The position numbers and the translations under genes are program-made. 55,170 nucleotides of DNA. Source: Regnicoccus frigidus. Its GTDB lineage: Bacteria > Cyanobacteriota > Cyanobacteriia > PCC-6307 > Cyanobiaceae. This document shows, piece after piece, positions 8,405 through 19,500 of this stretch; the stretch's first letter is position 1; each line of letters starts with the position of its first letter. The stretch is from NCBI GenBank assembly GCA_025194985.1, contig JAOANE010000052.1:1-55170 (forward strand), in the 5' to 3' direction. The notes under the pieces were generated by a model. The model was given only the letters and a program-made list of their open reading frames with translations. It was not told the origin of the DNA and ran no database searches.

Positions 8405-9075
8405 CAGCTTGGATCCTGGCCGTCCTCACCCATTCCTTTAAAGGTGTCCTTGAGAACGGTTCGAGCCGCCAGTTGACGGCGGGTCTGGTCAAGGAGGGAA
8501 TACTCCAGGCGTAAACGCTCGGTGGTGTCGGTCAGCTCAAGCAGGGCCTGCTGATGGTCAGCCACGGGGCCACCCAGGTGGGAGCCGATCCAGAACGACA
8601 GTTCCCGGGGCAGATCAGGCAGGTCGTTGGGCAGGCTGGTGGGCTTGCCGATCAGCTTGCCGGTCAGATCGACCACATCACGCAGAGCCTGGGTCACTTC
8701 GCCAGCGAGCTGCTCGAGTGAGTTGTCGCTGTCGCTGGCCTGGTCTTCGATCCAGCTCACCATGCCGACACGGAACGGTGCTTCACGCACCACTTCGAGC
8801 ACGCGGAAGCGCTGCTGGCCCATGGTGACGATGTTGCTGCGATCGTCATCCTGCGTCTGACATTGCAGGATCTCGGCGCAGCAGCCAACGCTGGCCATTT
8901 TCTTTTCCTGGGGGTCCCAGCGCACCACCCCGAAACGCCGATCGGTTTCCAGAACCGTGCTCAGCATCATCCGGTAGCGGGGCTCGAAGATGTGTAGAGG
9001 CAGTACCTCCTGCGGGAACAACACCACATCCGGCAGGGGGAAGAGGGGGAGTTCCCGGACGGCCAAATCGGTCAC
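8404..9075 (-). CDS. LON N-terminal (substrate-binding) domain protein
   Basis: Stand-alone LON_substr_bdg domain protein of 223 residues, lacking the AAA+ and protease domains of Lon. The signature starts at once: RELPLFPLPDVVLFPQEVLPLHIFEPRYRMM. WDPQEKKMASVGCCAEI and RFRVLEVVREAPF follow, and the remaining third is helical. Its cytosolic role in cyanobacteria is unknown. Two starts are possible: TTG at 9096 and GTG at 9075. GTG is preferred because AGGA lies five bases before it. The stop overlaps the ATG of the MPBQ methyltransferase, so the two proteins are probably made together. Confidence 0.85.
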   Translation of the reverse strand: MTDLAVRELPLFPLPDVVLFPQEVLPLHIFEPRYRMMLSTVLETDRRFGVVRWDPQEKKMASVGCCAEILQCQTQDDDRSNIVTMGQQRFRVLEVVREAPFRVGMVSWIEDQASDSDNSLEQLAGEVTQALRDVVDLTGKLIGKPTSLPNDLPDLPRELSFWIGSHLGGPVADHQQALLELTDTTERLRLEYSLLDQTRRQLAARTVLKDTFKGMGEDGQDPS

Positions 9076-9147
9076 AAAGGTCCTGCGTGGTTGCAAAAGA
9101 GTGAGGCTCTAAACCGATCTTAGGGATCTCGGCACGGCCCTGAACGT

Positions 9148-9170
9148 AAAAACCCGCCTTGAGGGCGGGC
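9148..9170 (-). terminator. Intrinsic terminator after rpsJ (end of the str operon)
   Basis: On the minus strand, CCCGCC, a five-base loop and GGCGGG are followed by five T. It lies about 120 bp past the rpsJ stop and before the LON-domain gene, so it should close the rpsL-rpsG-fusA-tuf-rpsJ transcript. Confidence 0.85.
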
Positions 9171-9290
9171 GATCCACAATCCATCGGCCGTTGGTCTGGG
9201 CCGAAAGGTTAATGGCTTGGCCTGGGCGATTGGCTCAGGCCGCTCGACACCAGGCACTGCTTCCAAAGCTTCGTTTTCAGAGCTTTGTTT

Positions 9291-9611
9291 TCAGAGCTTC
9301 ACTTCGATGTCAACTCCGCTGGGCAGGTCCAGCTTCATCAGAGCGTCAATGGTCTTGGCGGTGGGGCTGTAGATATCAATAATGCGGCGGTGGGTGCGCG
9401 TCTCGAAGTGCTCACGGGAATCCTTGTCCACGTGGGGGGAGCGCAGCACGCAATAAATCTTGCGCTTGGTGGGCAGGGGGATCGGTCCAATCGCCGTGGC
9501 GGCGGTGTGATCGGCGGTTTCGATGATCTTGTCGCAGGAAAGATCCAGCATGCGGCGGTCAAACGCCTTGAGGCGAATGCGGATTTTCTGCTGAGCGATG
9601 GCGGTGGACAT
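9291..9611 (-). CDS. rpsJ: 30S ribosomal protein S10
   Basis: S10 of the 30S head, 106 residues, also the NusE partner in antitermination. Conserved segments are KIRIRLKAFDRRMLD, GPIPLPTKRKIYCVLRSPHVDKDSREHFE and the C-terminal LPSGVDIEVKL. The ATG at 9611 gives MSTAIAQQKIRIRLKAFD, the family N-terminus; an upstream ATG-like extension of ten residues is not conserved. In this lineage rpsJ sits at the end of the str operon after tuf, not at the head of the S10 operon. A spacer with an 18-bp repeat separates it from tuf. Confidence 0.97.
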   Translation of the reverse strand: MSTAIAQQKIRIRLKAFDRRMLDLSCDKIIETADHTAATAIGPIPLPTKRKIYCVLRSPHVDKDSREHFETRTHRRIIDIYSPTAKTIDALMKLDLPSGVDIEVKL

Positions 9612-9690
9612 GGGAGGGATAGAAAAGCCCGTTGAAGGCACGCGAGGGTCTCAACGGGAGGGAACGGATGGAACCTGGGATCCATCAATT

Positions 9691-9762
9691 GTCAAGGAGC
9701 GAGCCGGCGTCAAGGAGAAAGCCGGTGTCAAGGAAAGAGCCGGTGTCAAGAAGCGAACCGGT
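9691..9762. repeat. Four tandem 18-bp repeats between tuf and rpsJ
   Basis: Four consecutive imperfect copies with the consensus GTCAAGGAGMRAGCCGGT start at 9691, 9709, 9727 and 9745; a degenerate fifth may follow. The unit length is a multiple of three, but the 234-bp spacer lies between two minus-strand genes and contains no supported gene. There are no spacers between units, so this is not a CRISPR array. Confidence 0.9.
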
Positions 9763-9845
9763 CTCCAAGAGCATTGGCCCCGTAAAGGGCTGGTTTTGGC
9801 GGGGGGTAAGCATTTGGCGCCACCCCCACACCGATCAAATCGCGC

Positions 9846-11075
9846 TCAAGCCACGATCTTGGAGACAACACCGGCACCGATGGTGCGGCCGCCTTCGCGA
9901 ATGGCGAAGCGCATGCCCTGCTCGATCGCCACTGGGCAGATCAGCTCGGCGCTCATCTTGATGCGGTCACCCGGCATCACCATCTCGACGTTGGTGCCGT
10001 CATCGGCGGTGAAGGCCGTGATCTGCCCGGTCACGTCGGTGGTGCGGATGTAGAACTGCGGGCGGTAGCCAGCAAAGAAGGGTGTGTGGCGGCCGCCTTC
10101 CTCCTTTTTGAGCACGTACACCTCACCCTCGAACTTGGTGTGGGGCTTGATGGAGTTGGGCTTCACCAGCACCATGCCGCGCTCGATGTCCTCCTTCTGA
10201 ATGCCGCGCAGGAGCAGGCCGGCGTTATCACCTGCCATGCCTTCCTCGAGCTGCTTACGGAACATCTCTACACCGGTGACGGTGGTTTCGCGGGTGTCCT
10301 TGATGCCGACGATCTGGACGGTCTCGCCGACCTTGACCTTGCCACGCTCGATCCGGCCGGTGGCCACGGTGCCGCGACCGGTGATCGAGAAGACGTCTTC
10401 GACGGCCATCAGGAAGGGCTTGTCGATCTCACGCTCGGGCTCGGGGATCGAGGCATCCACGGCATCCATGAGGTCGAGGATCTTGTCGACCCACTCGTTC
10501 TCACCGCGCAGACCTTTGCCGCCTCCTTGAATGTGCTCAAGGGCCTTGAGGGCGGAGCCGGTGATCACGGGGATGTCATCACCGGGGAAGTCATAGCTGT
10601 CGAGCAGCTCGCGCATCTCCAGTTCGACGAGCTCAAGGATCTCCTCGTCGTCGACCATGTCGGTCTTGTTGAGGAACACCACCAGGGCGGGAACGCCGAC
10701 CTGCTTGGCCAGCAGGATGTGCTCCTTGGTCTGGGCCATCGGGCCGTCGGTGGAGGCCACCACCAAAATGCCGCCGTCCATCTGGGCGGCGCCGGTGATC
10801 ATGTTCTTCACGTAGTCGGCGTGACCCGGGCAGTCCACGTGGGCGTAGTGACGGCCCTCGGTTTCGTACTCGACGTGGGCGGTATTGATGGTGATCCCCC
10901 GCTCTTTCTCCTCAGGAGCGCCGTCAATGTCGTCATAGGCCTGAGCTTTCGCCTGGCCGATGGACGCCAGCACGTTGGTGATGGCGGCAGTAAGGGTGGT
11001 CTTGCCATGGTCAACGTGGCCGATGGTGCCGATGTTGACGTGAGGTTTGGTCCTCTGAAACTTCTCGCGGGCCAT
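9846..11075 (-). CDS. tuf: Translation elongation factor Tu
   Basis: GTPase that carries aminoacyl-tRNA to the ribosome, 409 residues. The G1 motif is GHVDHGKT, the switch I region contains RGITINTAHVEY, G3 is DCPGH and G4 is NKTD. Domains 2 and 3 carry GRGTVATGRIERG and the C-terminal GGRTIGAGVVSKI. The insert GGGKGLRGENEW is the short loop usual in cyanobacterial and plastid EF-Tu. It lies 39 bp downstream of the fusA stop region on the same strand and is the fourth gene of the str operon. Confidence 0.98.
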   Translation of the reverse strand: MAREKFQRTKPHVNIGTIGHVDHGKTTLTAAITNVLASIGQAKAQAYDDIDGAPEEKERGITINTAHVEYETEGRHYAHVDCPGHADYVKNMITGAAQMDGGILVVASTDGPMAQTKEHILLAKQVGVPALVVFLNKTDMVDDEEILELVELEMRELLDSYDFPGDDIPVITGSALKALEHIQGGGKGLRGENEWVDKILDLMDAVDASIPEPEREIDKPFLMAVEDVFSITGRGTVATGRIERGKVKVGETVQIVGIKDTRETTVTGVEMFRKQLEEGMAGDNAGLLLRGIQKEDIERGMVLVKPNSIKPHTKFEGEVYVLKKEEGGRHTPFFAGYRPQFYIRTTDVTGQITAFTADDGTNVEMVMPGDRIKMSAELICPVAIEQGMRFAIREGGRTIGAGVVSKIVA

Positions 11076-11114
11076 TGAAGGAAAGAATCGGGGGGTTGGT
11101 TGGGGTTGTAAAGA

Positions 11115-13190
<2,076 letters not shown>

Positions 13191-13293
13191 GGGTGAAGGT
13201 CTCCGAAGGTAAATCGACGAAAAAAATGCGGGTTGACTGTAACTGGTGATACCGCTAGTTGCTGGGCCCGCGACCCAGCTGGTAGCTCCCCGC

Positions 13294-13764
13294 TCAGTAG
13301 CGGTAGTGGGCGAAGGCCTTGTTCGCTTCAGCCATCTTGTGGGTTTCTTCCCGTTTGCGGACCGCGTTGCCGGCTTCGTTGGCGGCATCCATCAGTTCGC
13401 CCGCCAGTTTCTGGGACATGCTGCGGCCGTTGCGAGCCCGTGAAAAATTCACCAGCCAACGCAGGGCCATCGCTGTTCCGCGCTCCTGCCGCACTTCCAT
13501 CGGCACCTGATAGGTGGCGCCACCGACCCGCCTTGCCCGCACTTCCACCAGGGGAGTGGCGTTGCGCACGGCTGTCTCGAACACCTCAAGTGGATCGGTG
13601 CCGGTTCGGTCGTTGATCAGGCCAAAGGCATCCGAGAGAATGCGCTGGGCGGTGGACTTTTTGCCGTGCTTCATGAGCCGTGCCACCACCATCGAGGCCA
13701 GACGGCTGTTGAACTGGGGATCGGGATGAACCGGGCGCTTCTCAGCAGCATTGCGGCGGGACAT
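13294..13764 (-). CDS. rpsG: 30S ribosomal protein S7
   Basis: S7 organises the 3' major domain of 16S rRNA and lies near the E site; 156 residues. Family landmarks are MSRRNAAEKRPVHPDP, MKHGKKSTAQRILSDAF, VGGATYQVPMEVR and AEANKAFAHYRY at the C-terminus. The ATG at 13764 gives the exact expected N-terminus. It is second gene of the str operon, 51 bp after rpsL and about 100 bp before fusA. Confidence 0.97.
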   Translation of the reverse strand: MSRRNAAEKRPVHPDPQFNSRLASMVVARLMKHGKKSTAQRILSDAFGLINDRTGTDPLEVFETAVRNATPLVEVRARRVGGATYQVPMEVRQERGTAMALRWLVNFSRARNGRSMSQKLAGELMDAANEAGNAVRKREETHKMAEANKAFAHYRY

Positions 13765-13815
13765 AAACCTGAAGGAAGGAAAGCGAGGAAGGAAAAGGAA
13801 ACGGGGCGGGCTCGA

Positions 13816-14190
13816 TCAGCCTTTGGGTGCCTTGGTGCCGTACTTGGAGCGGCTTTGGCGCCGGTCCTTGACACCGGAGGTGTCGAGGGTGCCACGGATG
13901 ATGTGGTAGCGGACACCGGGCAAATCCTTGACGCGACCGCCGCGGATCAACACCACGGAGTGCTCCTGCAGGTTGTGGCCGATGCCGGGGATGTAGGCCG
14001 TGACCTCAAAGCCCGAGGTGAGCCGGACGCGGGCCACCTTGCGCAGCGCGGAGTTCGGTTTCTTGGGGGTGGAGGTGTACACGCGGGTGCACACGCCTCG
14101 GCGCTCCGGGCAGGCCCGCAGCGCAGGGGATTTGGTCTTGCGGGTGAGGTGCTGCCGCTCGGTGCGGATCAGCTGCTGAATCGTGGGCAT
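13816..14190 (-). CDS. rpsL: 30S ribosomal protein S12
   Basis: Decoding-centre protein of 124 residues and head of the str operon. MPTIQQLIRTERQ begins at ATG 14190; the frame extends 25 codons further upstream, but that basic extension is not part of the family. KKPNSALRKVARVRLTSG and IPGIGHNLQEHSVVLIRGGRVKDLPG contain the universally conserved loops, including the lysines where streptomycin resistance and dependence mutations occur in other bacteria. Promoter elements should be in the 52 bp before it, although no clear -35/-10 pair is seen. Confidence 0.98.
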   Translation of the reverse strand: MPTIQQLIRTERQHLTRKTKSPALRACPERRGVCTRVYTSTPKKPNSALRKVARVRLTSGFEVTAYIPGIGHNLQEHSVVLIRGGRVKDLPGVRYHIIRGTLDTSGVKDRRQSRSKYGTKAPKG

Positions 14191-14242
14191 CGAGGGCCGA
14201 AGAGAGAAGCCGGACGTCCGACCGTTTTCACAATTGATCACC

Positions 14243-14599
14243 CTACGCCGTCGGCGGACCGTCATGGTTCTGACGACTGAAGGCGGCCCCGCAGGCGCAG
14301 CACTGCAGCCCGTCGGCGGCCCTGATCAGGAAGCCGCCGCCACTGAGATCCCCTCGGTAGTCCAGGTTGAGGCCCGCCATCAGAGCGAATTGGTCCTCAG
14401 GGGCGTGCAGGGTGATGCCGTCGGCCCTGGCGACCGCCATCCCGGTCAGGTCGCCGGGACGGATCCTCAGCACCCAGCGCTCACAGCCTCCTTCCACCAG
14501 ATCCAGATGCATCAGCCCCGGTGTGCCGGCCACGGCGGCCTGGCGGCCCAGCTCAGCAGCGGCAGCGGCGCTCAGGTGAACGGTCAGTCCCTTCGGCAT
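14243..14599 (-). CDS. IscA/HesB-like iron-sulfur carrier protein
   Basis: A small A-type carrier-like protein of 118 residues. Family pattern: an N-terminal helix rich in Ala (SAAAAAELGRQ), a first cysteine in LVEGGC (Cys39), a DYRGDLSGGGFLIR segment and a C-terminal CACGAAF in place of the usual CGCGSSF (Cys101 and Cys103). An additional cysteine (Cys100) sits directly before the pair. The canonical GGCSG is GGCER here, so it is a divergent member. It would assemble or carry Fe-S clusters, but that is inferred. It ends 52 bp before rpsL on the same strand. Confidence 0.7.
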   Translation of the reverse strand: MPKGLTVHLSAAAAAELGRQAAVAGTPGLMHLDLVEGGCERWVLRIRPGDLTGMAVARADGITLHAPEDQFALMAGLNLDYRGDLSGGGFLIRAADGLQCCACGAAFSRQNHDGPPTA

Positions 14600-14610
14600 G
14601 GCGGCTTCGC

Positions 14611-16473
14611 TCAGGGTGTAGGGGAAGAGTCTGCGACGGAATCCCGTGGCACCAGACCAAGACCATTGTGAATCGAGGCGGAGACTCCACGGCCCAACAC
14701 GGTCATCGCCCCACCGACCATCAAGCCAGTGGAGCCGCCGCCATCGAGATTGAGGGCATCCCGCAGCCCCATCTGCCTGAGCAGTCCGGCGGTTTCCTGC
14801 AGGGTTGGCCCAGCATTGCCCTCCCCTTGAACAGTGAGCAGCCAGAGCTGACGCCCGTCGCTGCCGACCACCGTGCGCGGCGCCCCCTGCTGTTGAAACG
14901 CGGCGCCGAATCCTTCCGCTGTCCCATTGAGCACCAGCCTGCCGTCCTGAAGCAGCAACGGGCCGCCGCCAAGCACGAAGGGGTTCATCCCCACCGCATC
15001 GAGCGGGCGGCTGTTCAAGCTCAGGCGGCTGCCCACGGGCCAGGGAGCCACCGCCCCGGCTCTGGCCACCACCAATGTGTCACCGGCGCCAAGCCCAACC
15101 CCCTGGGCGAGTTCCGCGCGGCTCCACTGCCTTTGAACGATGCCACCCCTGATCAACACAGCCGTCTCGGCGCCGCTCAGGGGCCGATACCCGCTCCCCC
15201 AGTCGGCCGTGTAACGGGCCAGGCCGCGCTGGACATACCCACTGTTCACTGTGGTCAGCGGCCAGCGCCTGCCGGTCTCGTCAGTCAGCCATTCCTCCAA
15301 CCGCAGCCGGCCGAACTGGGGTAGCTCCCTGGGTCGCCAACCGACGGCGCCACGGTTCAGGATCGGTCCGGAGAGCCAGCGATCCTGTTCTTTGAGAGCA
15401 CCCAGGGGCATCCGCCTGATCCGGTTGAAGAAACCGCCGTTGATCGCCACCAGGGCCTGATCGCGCGCTGCCAGCGCCGGCAGGGAACTGAGTCCCTGCA
15501 TGCCGTCGGGCCTGGTGAGCAGGCGTAGTTCGAGGGGATTGCGCCGTGGATCCAGCCGCACGCTGTTGATCAGCATCCGCCGGTTGCCGACGGCACGGAC
15601 CTGCCGCTCGACGGTGACGCTGCTGCTCAGTAGGGCCTGCAACCGTGGATCCAGCCGGGGTGGCGGCGTCGCGACCGCACCGGCGCCAGGGGTGCCAGCC
15701 AGCCCGACCCCGGCGAGATCGAGCACCACCCGGGCCGGCCCTCCCAGGGTCAGAACCTTGGGAACCACGCCAGGGCGTTGGAGGGTCAATCCCTGATCGC
15801 TCTGGCGCGCCGCGAAACCAAGCCCCTGGAGTTCAGCACGCTGCGCGGCGGTGCTGCGCAGCCCCAGCAGCAGCTGGCCGCTCTCCTGGCGCACCAGGGC
15901 GATGCCATCGAGATCCAGCACCACGCGGCGGCCGCCCATAGCGGCGGTTCCCCCCGCTGAGGAGACCCGGATTCCGACTAAGCCCGCCGGCGGAATTTCA
16001 ATCTTCAGTGTCTCGGCCGTGGCTTCAAGGCGGACTCCGGCGGCAGCGAAGGTTGGCCCCACATCCAGACCGACTTCATCATCGAGGCTGCGCAGTTGAG
16101 CCGGGGCCACCTTGAGGGTCTGACCGAACCATTCCAGCTCAAGGCCGCCATCTGGCCTGCTTTCGCTGCTGAAGCCGAGCTGGCCCTGGAGCACCTCCAA
16201 GGGCAGCCACAACTGCGATGCGGCGGCTCCATCGCTCTGAAGCCATTGCCAACGGGCCTGTTGGGCCAGGCCGTTGATCACCAGTCGGCTGCCTTCTTGC
16301 TCTCTGGCCTGTTGTCTTGCCGGCGTTCTCGCCGGAGGCGGCTCAGCCGGTTGACGTCCCGGTCGCCAGCCGGACTGAGCGGAAGCTCCCGGCCCAGTGG
16401 CGATCGGAAGCAGAGTCAAAACTGTCAAGCAGAGCCAGCGGCCATAGCGCGCTGGCGGGATCGGCCACGCCAT
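14611..16473 (-). CDS. Exported phosphodiester glycosidase-family (NAGPA domain) protein
   Basis: Predicted exported protein of 620 residues with a hydrophobic signal segment at about 12-32 (WLCLTVLTLLPIATGPGASA). The N-terminal half resembles the copper-amine-oxidase-like/AMIN-type folds often placed before catalytic domains (LVINGLAQQARWQW; VVLDLDGI), which is uncertain. The C-terminal half has AINGGFFNR, GMNPFVLGGGPLLLQDG, AFQQQGAPRTVVGSDG and LNLDGGGSTGLMVGG, typical of phosphodiester glycosidase (DUF2233/NAGPA) proteins. The physiological substrate, perhaps a cell-wall or exopolysaccharide linkage, is unknown. ATG at 16473 starts the signal peptide; an ATG 13 codons upstream is possible. 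It is divergent from glsF. Confidence 0.75.
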   Translation of the reverse strand: MAWPIPPARYGRWLCLTVLTLLPIATGPGASAQSGWRPGRQPAEPPPARTPARQQAREQEGSRLVINGLAQQARWQWLQSDGAAASQLWLPLEVLQGQLGFSSESRPDGGLELEWFGQTLKVAPAQLRSLDDEVGLDVGPTFAAAGVRLEATAETLKIEIPPAGLVGIRVSSAGGTAAMGGRRVVLDLDGIALVRQESGQLLLGLRSTAAQRAELQGLGFAARQSDQGLTLQRPGVVPKVLTLGGPARVVLDLAGVGLAGTPGAGAVATPPPRLDPRLQALLSSSVTVERQVRAVGNRRMLINSVRLDPRRNPLELRLLTRPDGMQGLSSLPALAARDQALVAINGGFFNRIRRMPLGALKEQDRWLSGPILNRGAVGWRPRELPQFGRLRLEEWLTDETGRRWPLTTVNSGYVQRGLARYTADWGSGYRPLSGAETAVLIRGGIVQRQWSRAELAQGVGLGAGDTLVVARAGAVAPWPVGSRLSLNSRPLDAVGMNPFVLGGGPLLLQDGRLVLNGTAEGFGAAFQQQGAPRTVVGSDGRQLWLLTVQGEGNAGPTLQETAGLLRQMGLRDALNLDGGGSTGLMVGGAMTVLGRGVSASIHNGLGLVPRDSVADSSPTP

Positions 16474-16598
16474 CAGCCTTTTCCGTTGCTGGTGAACGCT
16501 AAGCCCAGGCACCTGTCCCTAGAGTTGTTGTCCGCTCACTGGGGTGGCCACCTGCGTCAATCAGGGCTGCCGCTTGTTTCTGCAGGTTGTTCCGGTCC

Positions 16599-19500
16599 AT
16601 GCCGCATTCCTCCCGTCCCCTCTGGCCCCATTGCGACAGCCCGGCACCGGCGGCTGTCGCCGGGGAAAAGGACGCCTGCGGGGTTGGTTTTCTGGCCCAG
16701 TTGGATGGTGCTGCCTCCCATGGCCTGCTGCTGCAAGCCCTGGAGGCGCTCAGCTGCATGGAGCACCGCGGTGGCTGTGGCGGTGACAGCGACTCCGGCG
16801 ATGGCGCCGGCATTCTCTCCGGCATCCCCTGGAGTTTTCTCGAAGCGGTCTGGCCGGAATCGCGCGCAACGGTGCCCAACCGGCGGGGTCTGGCCATGCT
16901 GTTCCTGCCGGCCGATCCGGAGCGGCTGCAGCAGGCCCGCCAATTTTGTGAACAGGCCGCCCAAAGCCTTGGCCTGCGCAGTCTGGGTTGGCGCCCGGTG
17001 CCGGTTGATCCCAGTGTTCTCGGCCCCTTGGCCCGCCAGACCGCCCCGGTGATCGAGCAATGGCTGGTGGAGTCCGACGCCAGCGGTGATGCCCTGGAGG
17101 CGCTGCTGTTTCGCTGCCGCCGGCGGGTCGGTGACCTGGTCAGGGAAACCTGGGGGCCTGAAGTTCGAGACCTTTACTTCGCTTCGTTCAGCGGCCGCAC
17201 CCTGGTTTACAAGGGGATGGTGCGCTCGGAAGTGCTGCCGGCCTTCTACAACGACCTGAGAGACGAGCGCTTTGCCGTGAGTTTCGCGGTGTATCACCGC
17301 CGCTTCAGCACCAACACCCTGCCCCGCTGGCCCCTGGCCCAGCCGATGCGGTTGCTGGGCCACAACGGTGAAATCAATACCCTGCTGGGCAATCTCAACT
17401 GGGCCCAGGCCGCCGAATCCCACCTCGATGCCGCCTGGGGTGCCGCCGCCGCCGACCTCAAGCCCGTTGTGAACGCGGCCTTCAGCGATTCTGCCAATCT
17501 CGACGCCATGCTCGAGCTGATGGTGCGCAGCGGCCGGCCAATCACCGACTGCCTCCTGACCCTGGTGCCTGAGGCCTTTCGCGAGCAGCCGGAACTCGAT
17601 TCCCGCCCAGAGGTGCGGGCATTTTACGAGTACTCCGCCTGCCTCCAGGAACCCTGGGATGGCCCGGCGTTGCTGGTGTTCAGTGACGGACGCAGTGTGG
17701 GTGCTTCGCTGGATCGCAACGGACTGCGGCCTGCCCGCTACTGCATCACTCGCGATGGCCTGGTGGTGATGGGTTCGGAAACCGGTGTGGTGCCCATCGA
17801 GGAAAGCCGGATCATTGAAAAGGGTCGGCTCGGCCCTGGCCAGATGCTGGCCGTCGACCTGGAAAACGGTCGCTTGCTGAAGAACTGGCAGGTCAAGGAA
17901 GAGGTGGCGGCCCGCCATCCCTATGGCGCCTGGCTCCAGGAGCAACGCCGCAGCCTTCAGGCCCAGCCCTGGCAGGACGCCAAGTCGATGGGCGAACTCG
18001 ATCTGCTCCAGCACCAGACCGCCTTCGGGCTCACGGCCGAGGATCTCGATCTGGTGATCGAGGACATGGCCGGTCAGGGCAAGGAGCCCACCTACTGCAT
18101 GGGCGATGACATCCCCCTGGCGGTGCTCTCCACCAAGCCCCACCTCCTCTACGACTACTTCAAGCAGCGTTTTGCCCAGGTCACCAATCCGCCGATCGAT
18201 CCGCTCCGCGAAGAGCTGGTGATGAGCCTGGAGATGCATCTGGGCCGCCGCGGCTCAGCCCTCAGGCCCGAACCCTCCTCCGCCTCGGTGCTGCACCTCG
18301 ATAGCCCGCTGCTCAACGAGCGTGAACTGGCCGCCCTTGCTGGTCAGGGCCTCTCCACCGTCAGCTTGTCGACCCTCTTCTCCGTCGGCACCGGGCCAGG
18401 CGGACTGGAGTCGGCGGTGCAACAGCTCTGCGCCGACTCGGAAGCCGCCGTCAGGGAGGGGTGCCAGATCCTGGTGCTCTCTGACCGCTCCAACGCCGAC
18501 CGCTGTGCCCAAGGCCGTCCTGAACCCGGTCTGACAGCCACCACCACCTACATTCCGCCGTTACTTGCGGTTGGAGCGGTTCACCAGCACCTCCTGCGCC
18601 TGGGGCTGCGTCTGCAGGTCTCCCTGGTGGCCGACACCGGCCAGTGCTGGAGCACCCACCACCTGGCCTGCCTGATCGGCTTCGGCGCCAGCGCCGTCTG
18701 CCCCTGGCTCACCTGGGAAACCACCCGCCACTGGCTCGACCATCCCAAGACCCAGTCGCTGATGGAGCGCGGCAAGCTGCCACGCCTCGATGCCGCCGCC
18801 GCCCAGGCCAACGTGCGCCAGGCCCTGGAGGCCGGCTTGCGCAAGATCCTCTCCAAGATCGGCATCTCGTTGCTGGCCAGCTATCACGGCGCCCAGATCT
18901 TCGAGGCCATCGGCATCGGCGCCGATCTGATCAGCCTGGCCTTCAAGGGCACCACCAGCCGGGTCGCCGGCCTGAGCCTGGCCGATCTGGCCAGCGAAAC
19001 CCTGGCCTTCCATGCCAAGGCCTACCCGGAGCTGAACCGCAGCAAGTTGGAGTTCATGGGCTTCGTCCAATACCGCACCGGCGGAGAATTCCATCTCAAC
19101 AGCCCGGAGATGGCCAAGGCCCTGCATGCCGCCGTAGCTGCAGGCCCTGGCTACGACCACTTCTCCACCTACCGCACCCTGCTCGAGCACCGGCCGGTCA
19201 CGGCCCTGCGCGACCTGCTTGAACTGAAGCTGGCGCCCACACCCTTGCCGCTCGACCAGGTGGAGAGCGTTGAGAGCATCTGCAGCCGCTTCTGCACCGG
19301 TGGCATGAGCCTTGGCGCCCTTTCGCGCGAAGCCCATGAGGTTCTGGCCGTCGCCATGAACCGGATCGGCGGCAAGAGCAACAGTGGCGAAGGCGGTGAG
19401 GATTCCGCCCGCTTCCGCGCCCTTGAGGATGTGGATGCAGGTGGGCACTCGCCCACGCTGCCGACGATTCGGGGGCTGCGCAACGGAGACACGGCCTGCT

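Noticed and set aside
9691..9762. Possible CRISPR array
   Set aside because: Units are contiguous at 18 bp without spacers, and no cas genes are present.
9598..10053. Plus-strand frame encoding VKERAG-type repeat peptide through the tuf-rpsJ spacer
   Set aside because: It runs antisense into tuf, lacks a ribosome site, and the repeat alone explains the periodic peptide.
16557..18239. 560-codon open frame antisense to glsF
   Set aside because: Shadow of glsF in GC-rich DNA; no family features, while the plus strand encodes a clear glutaminase domain.
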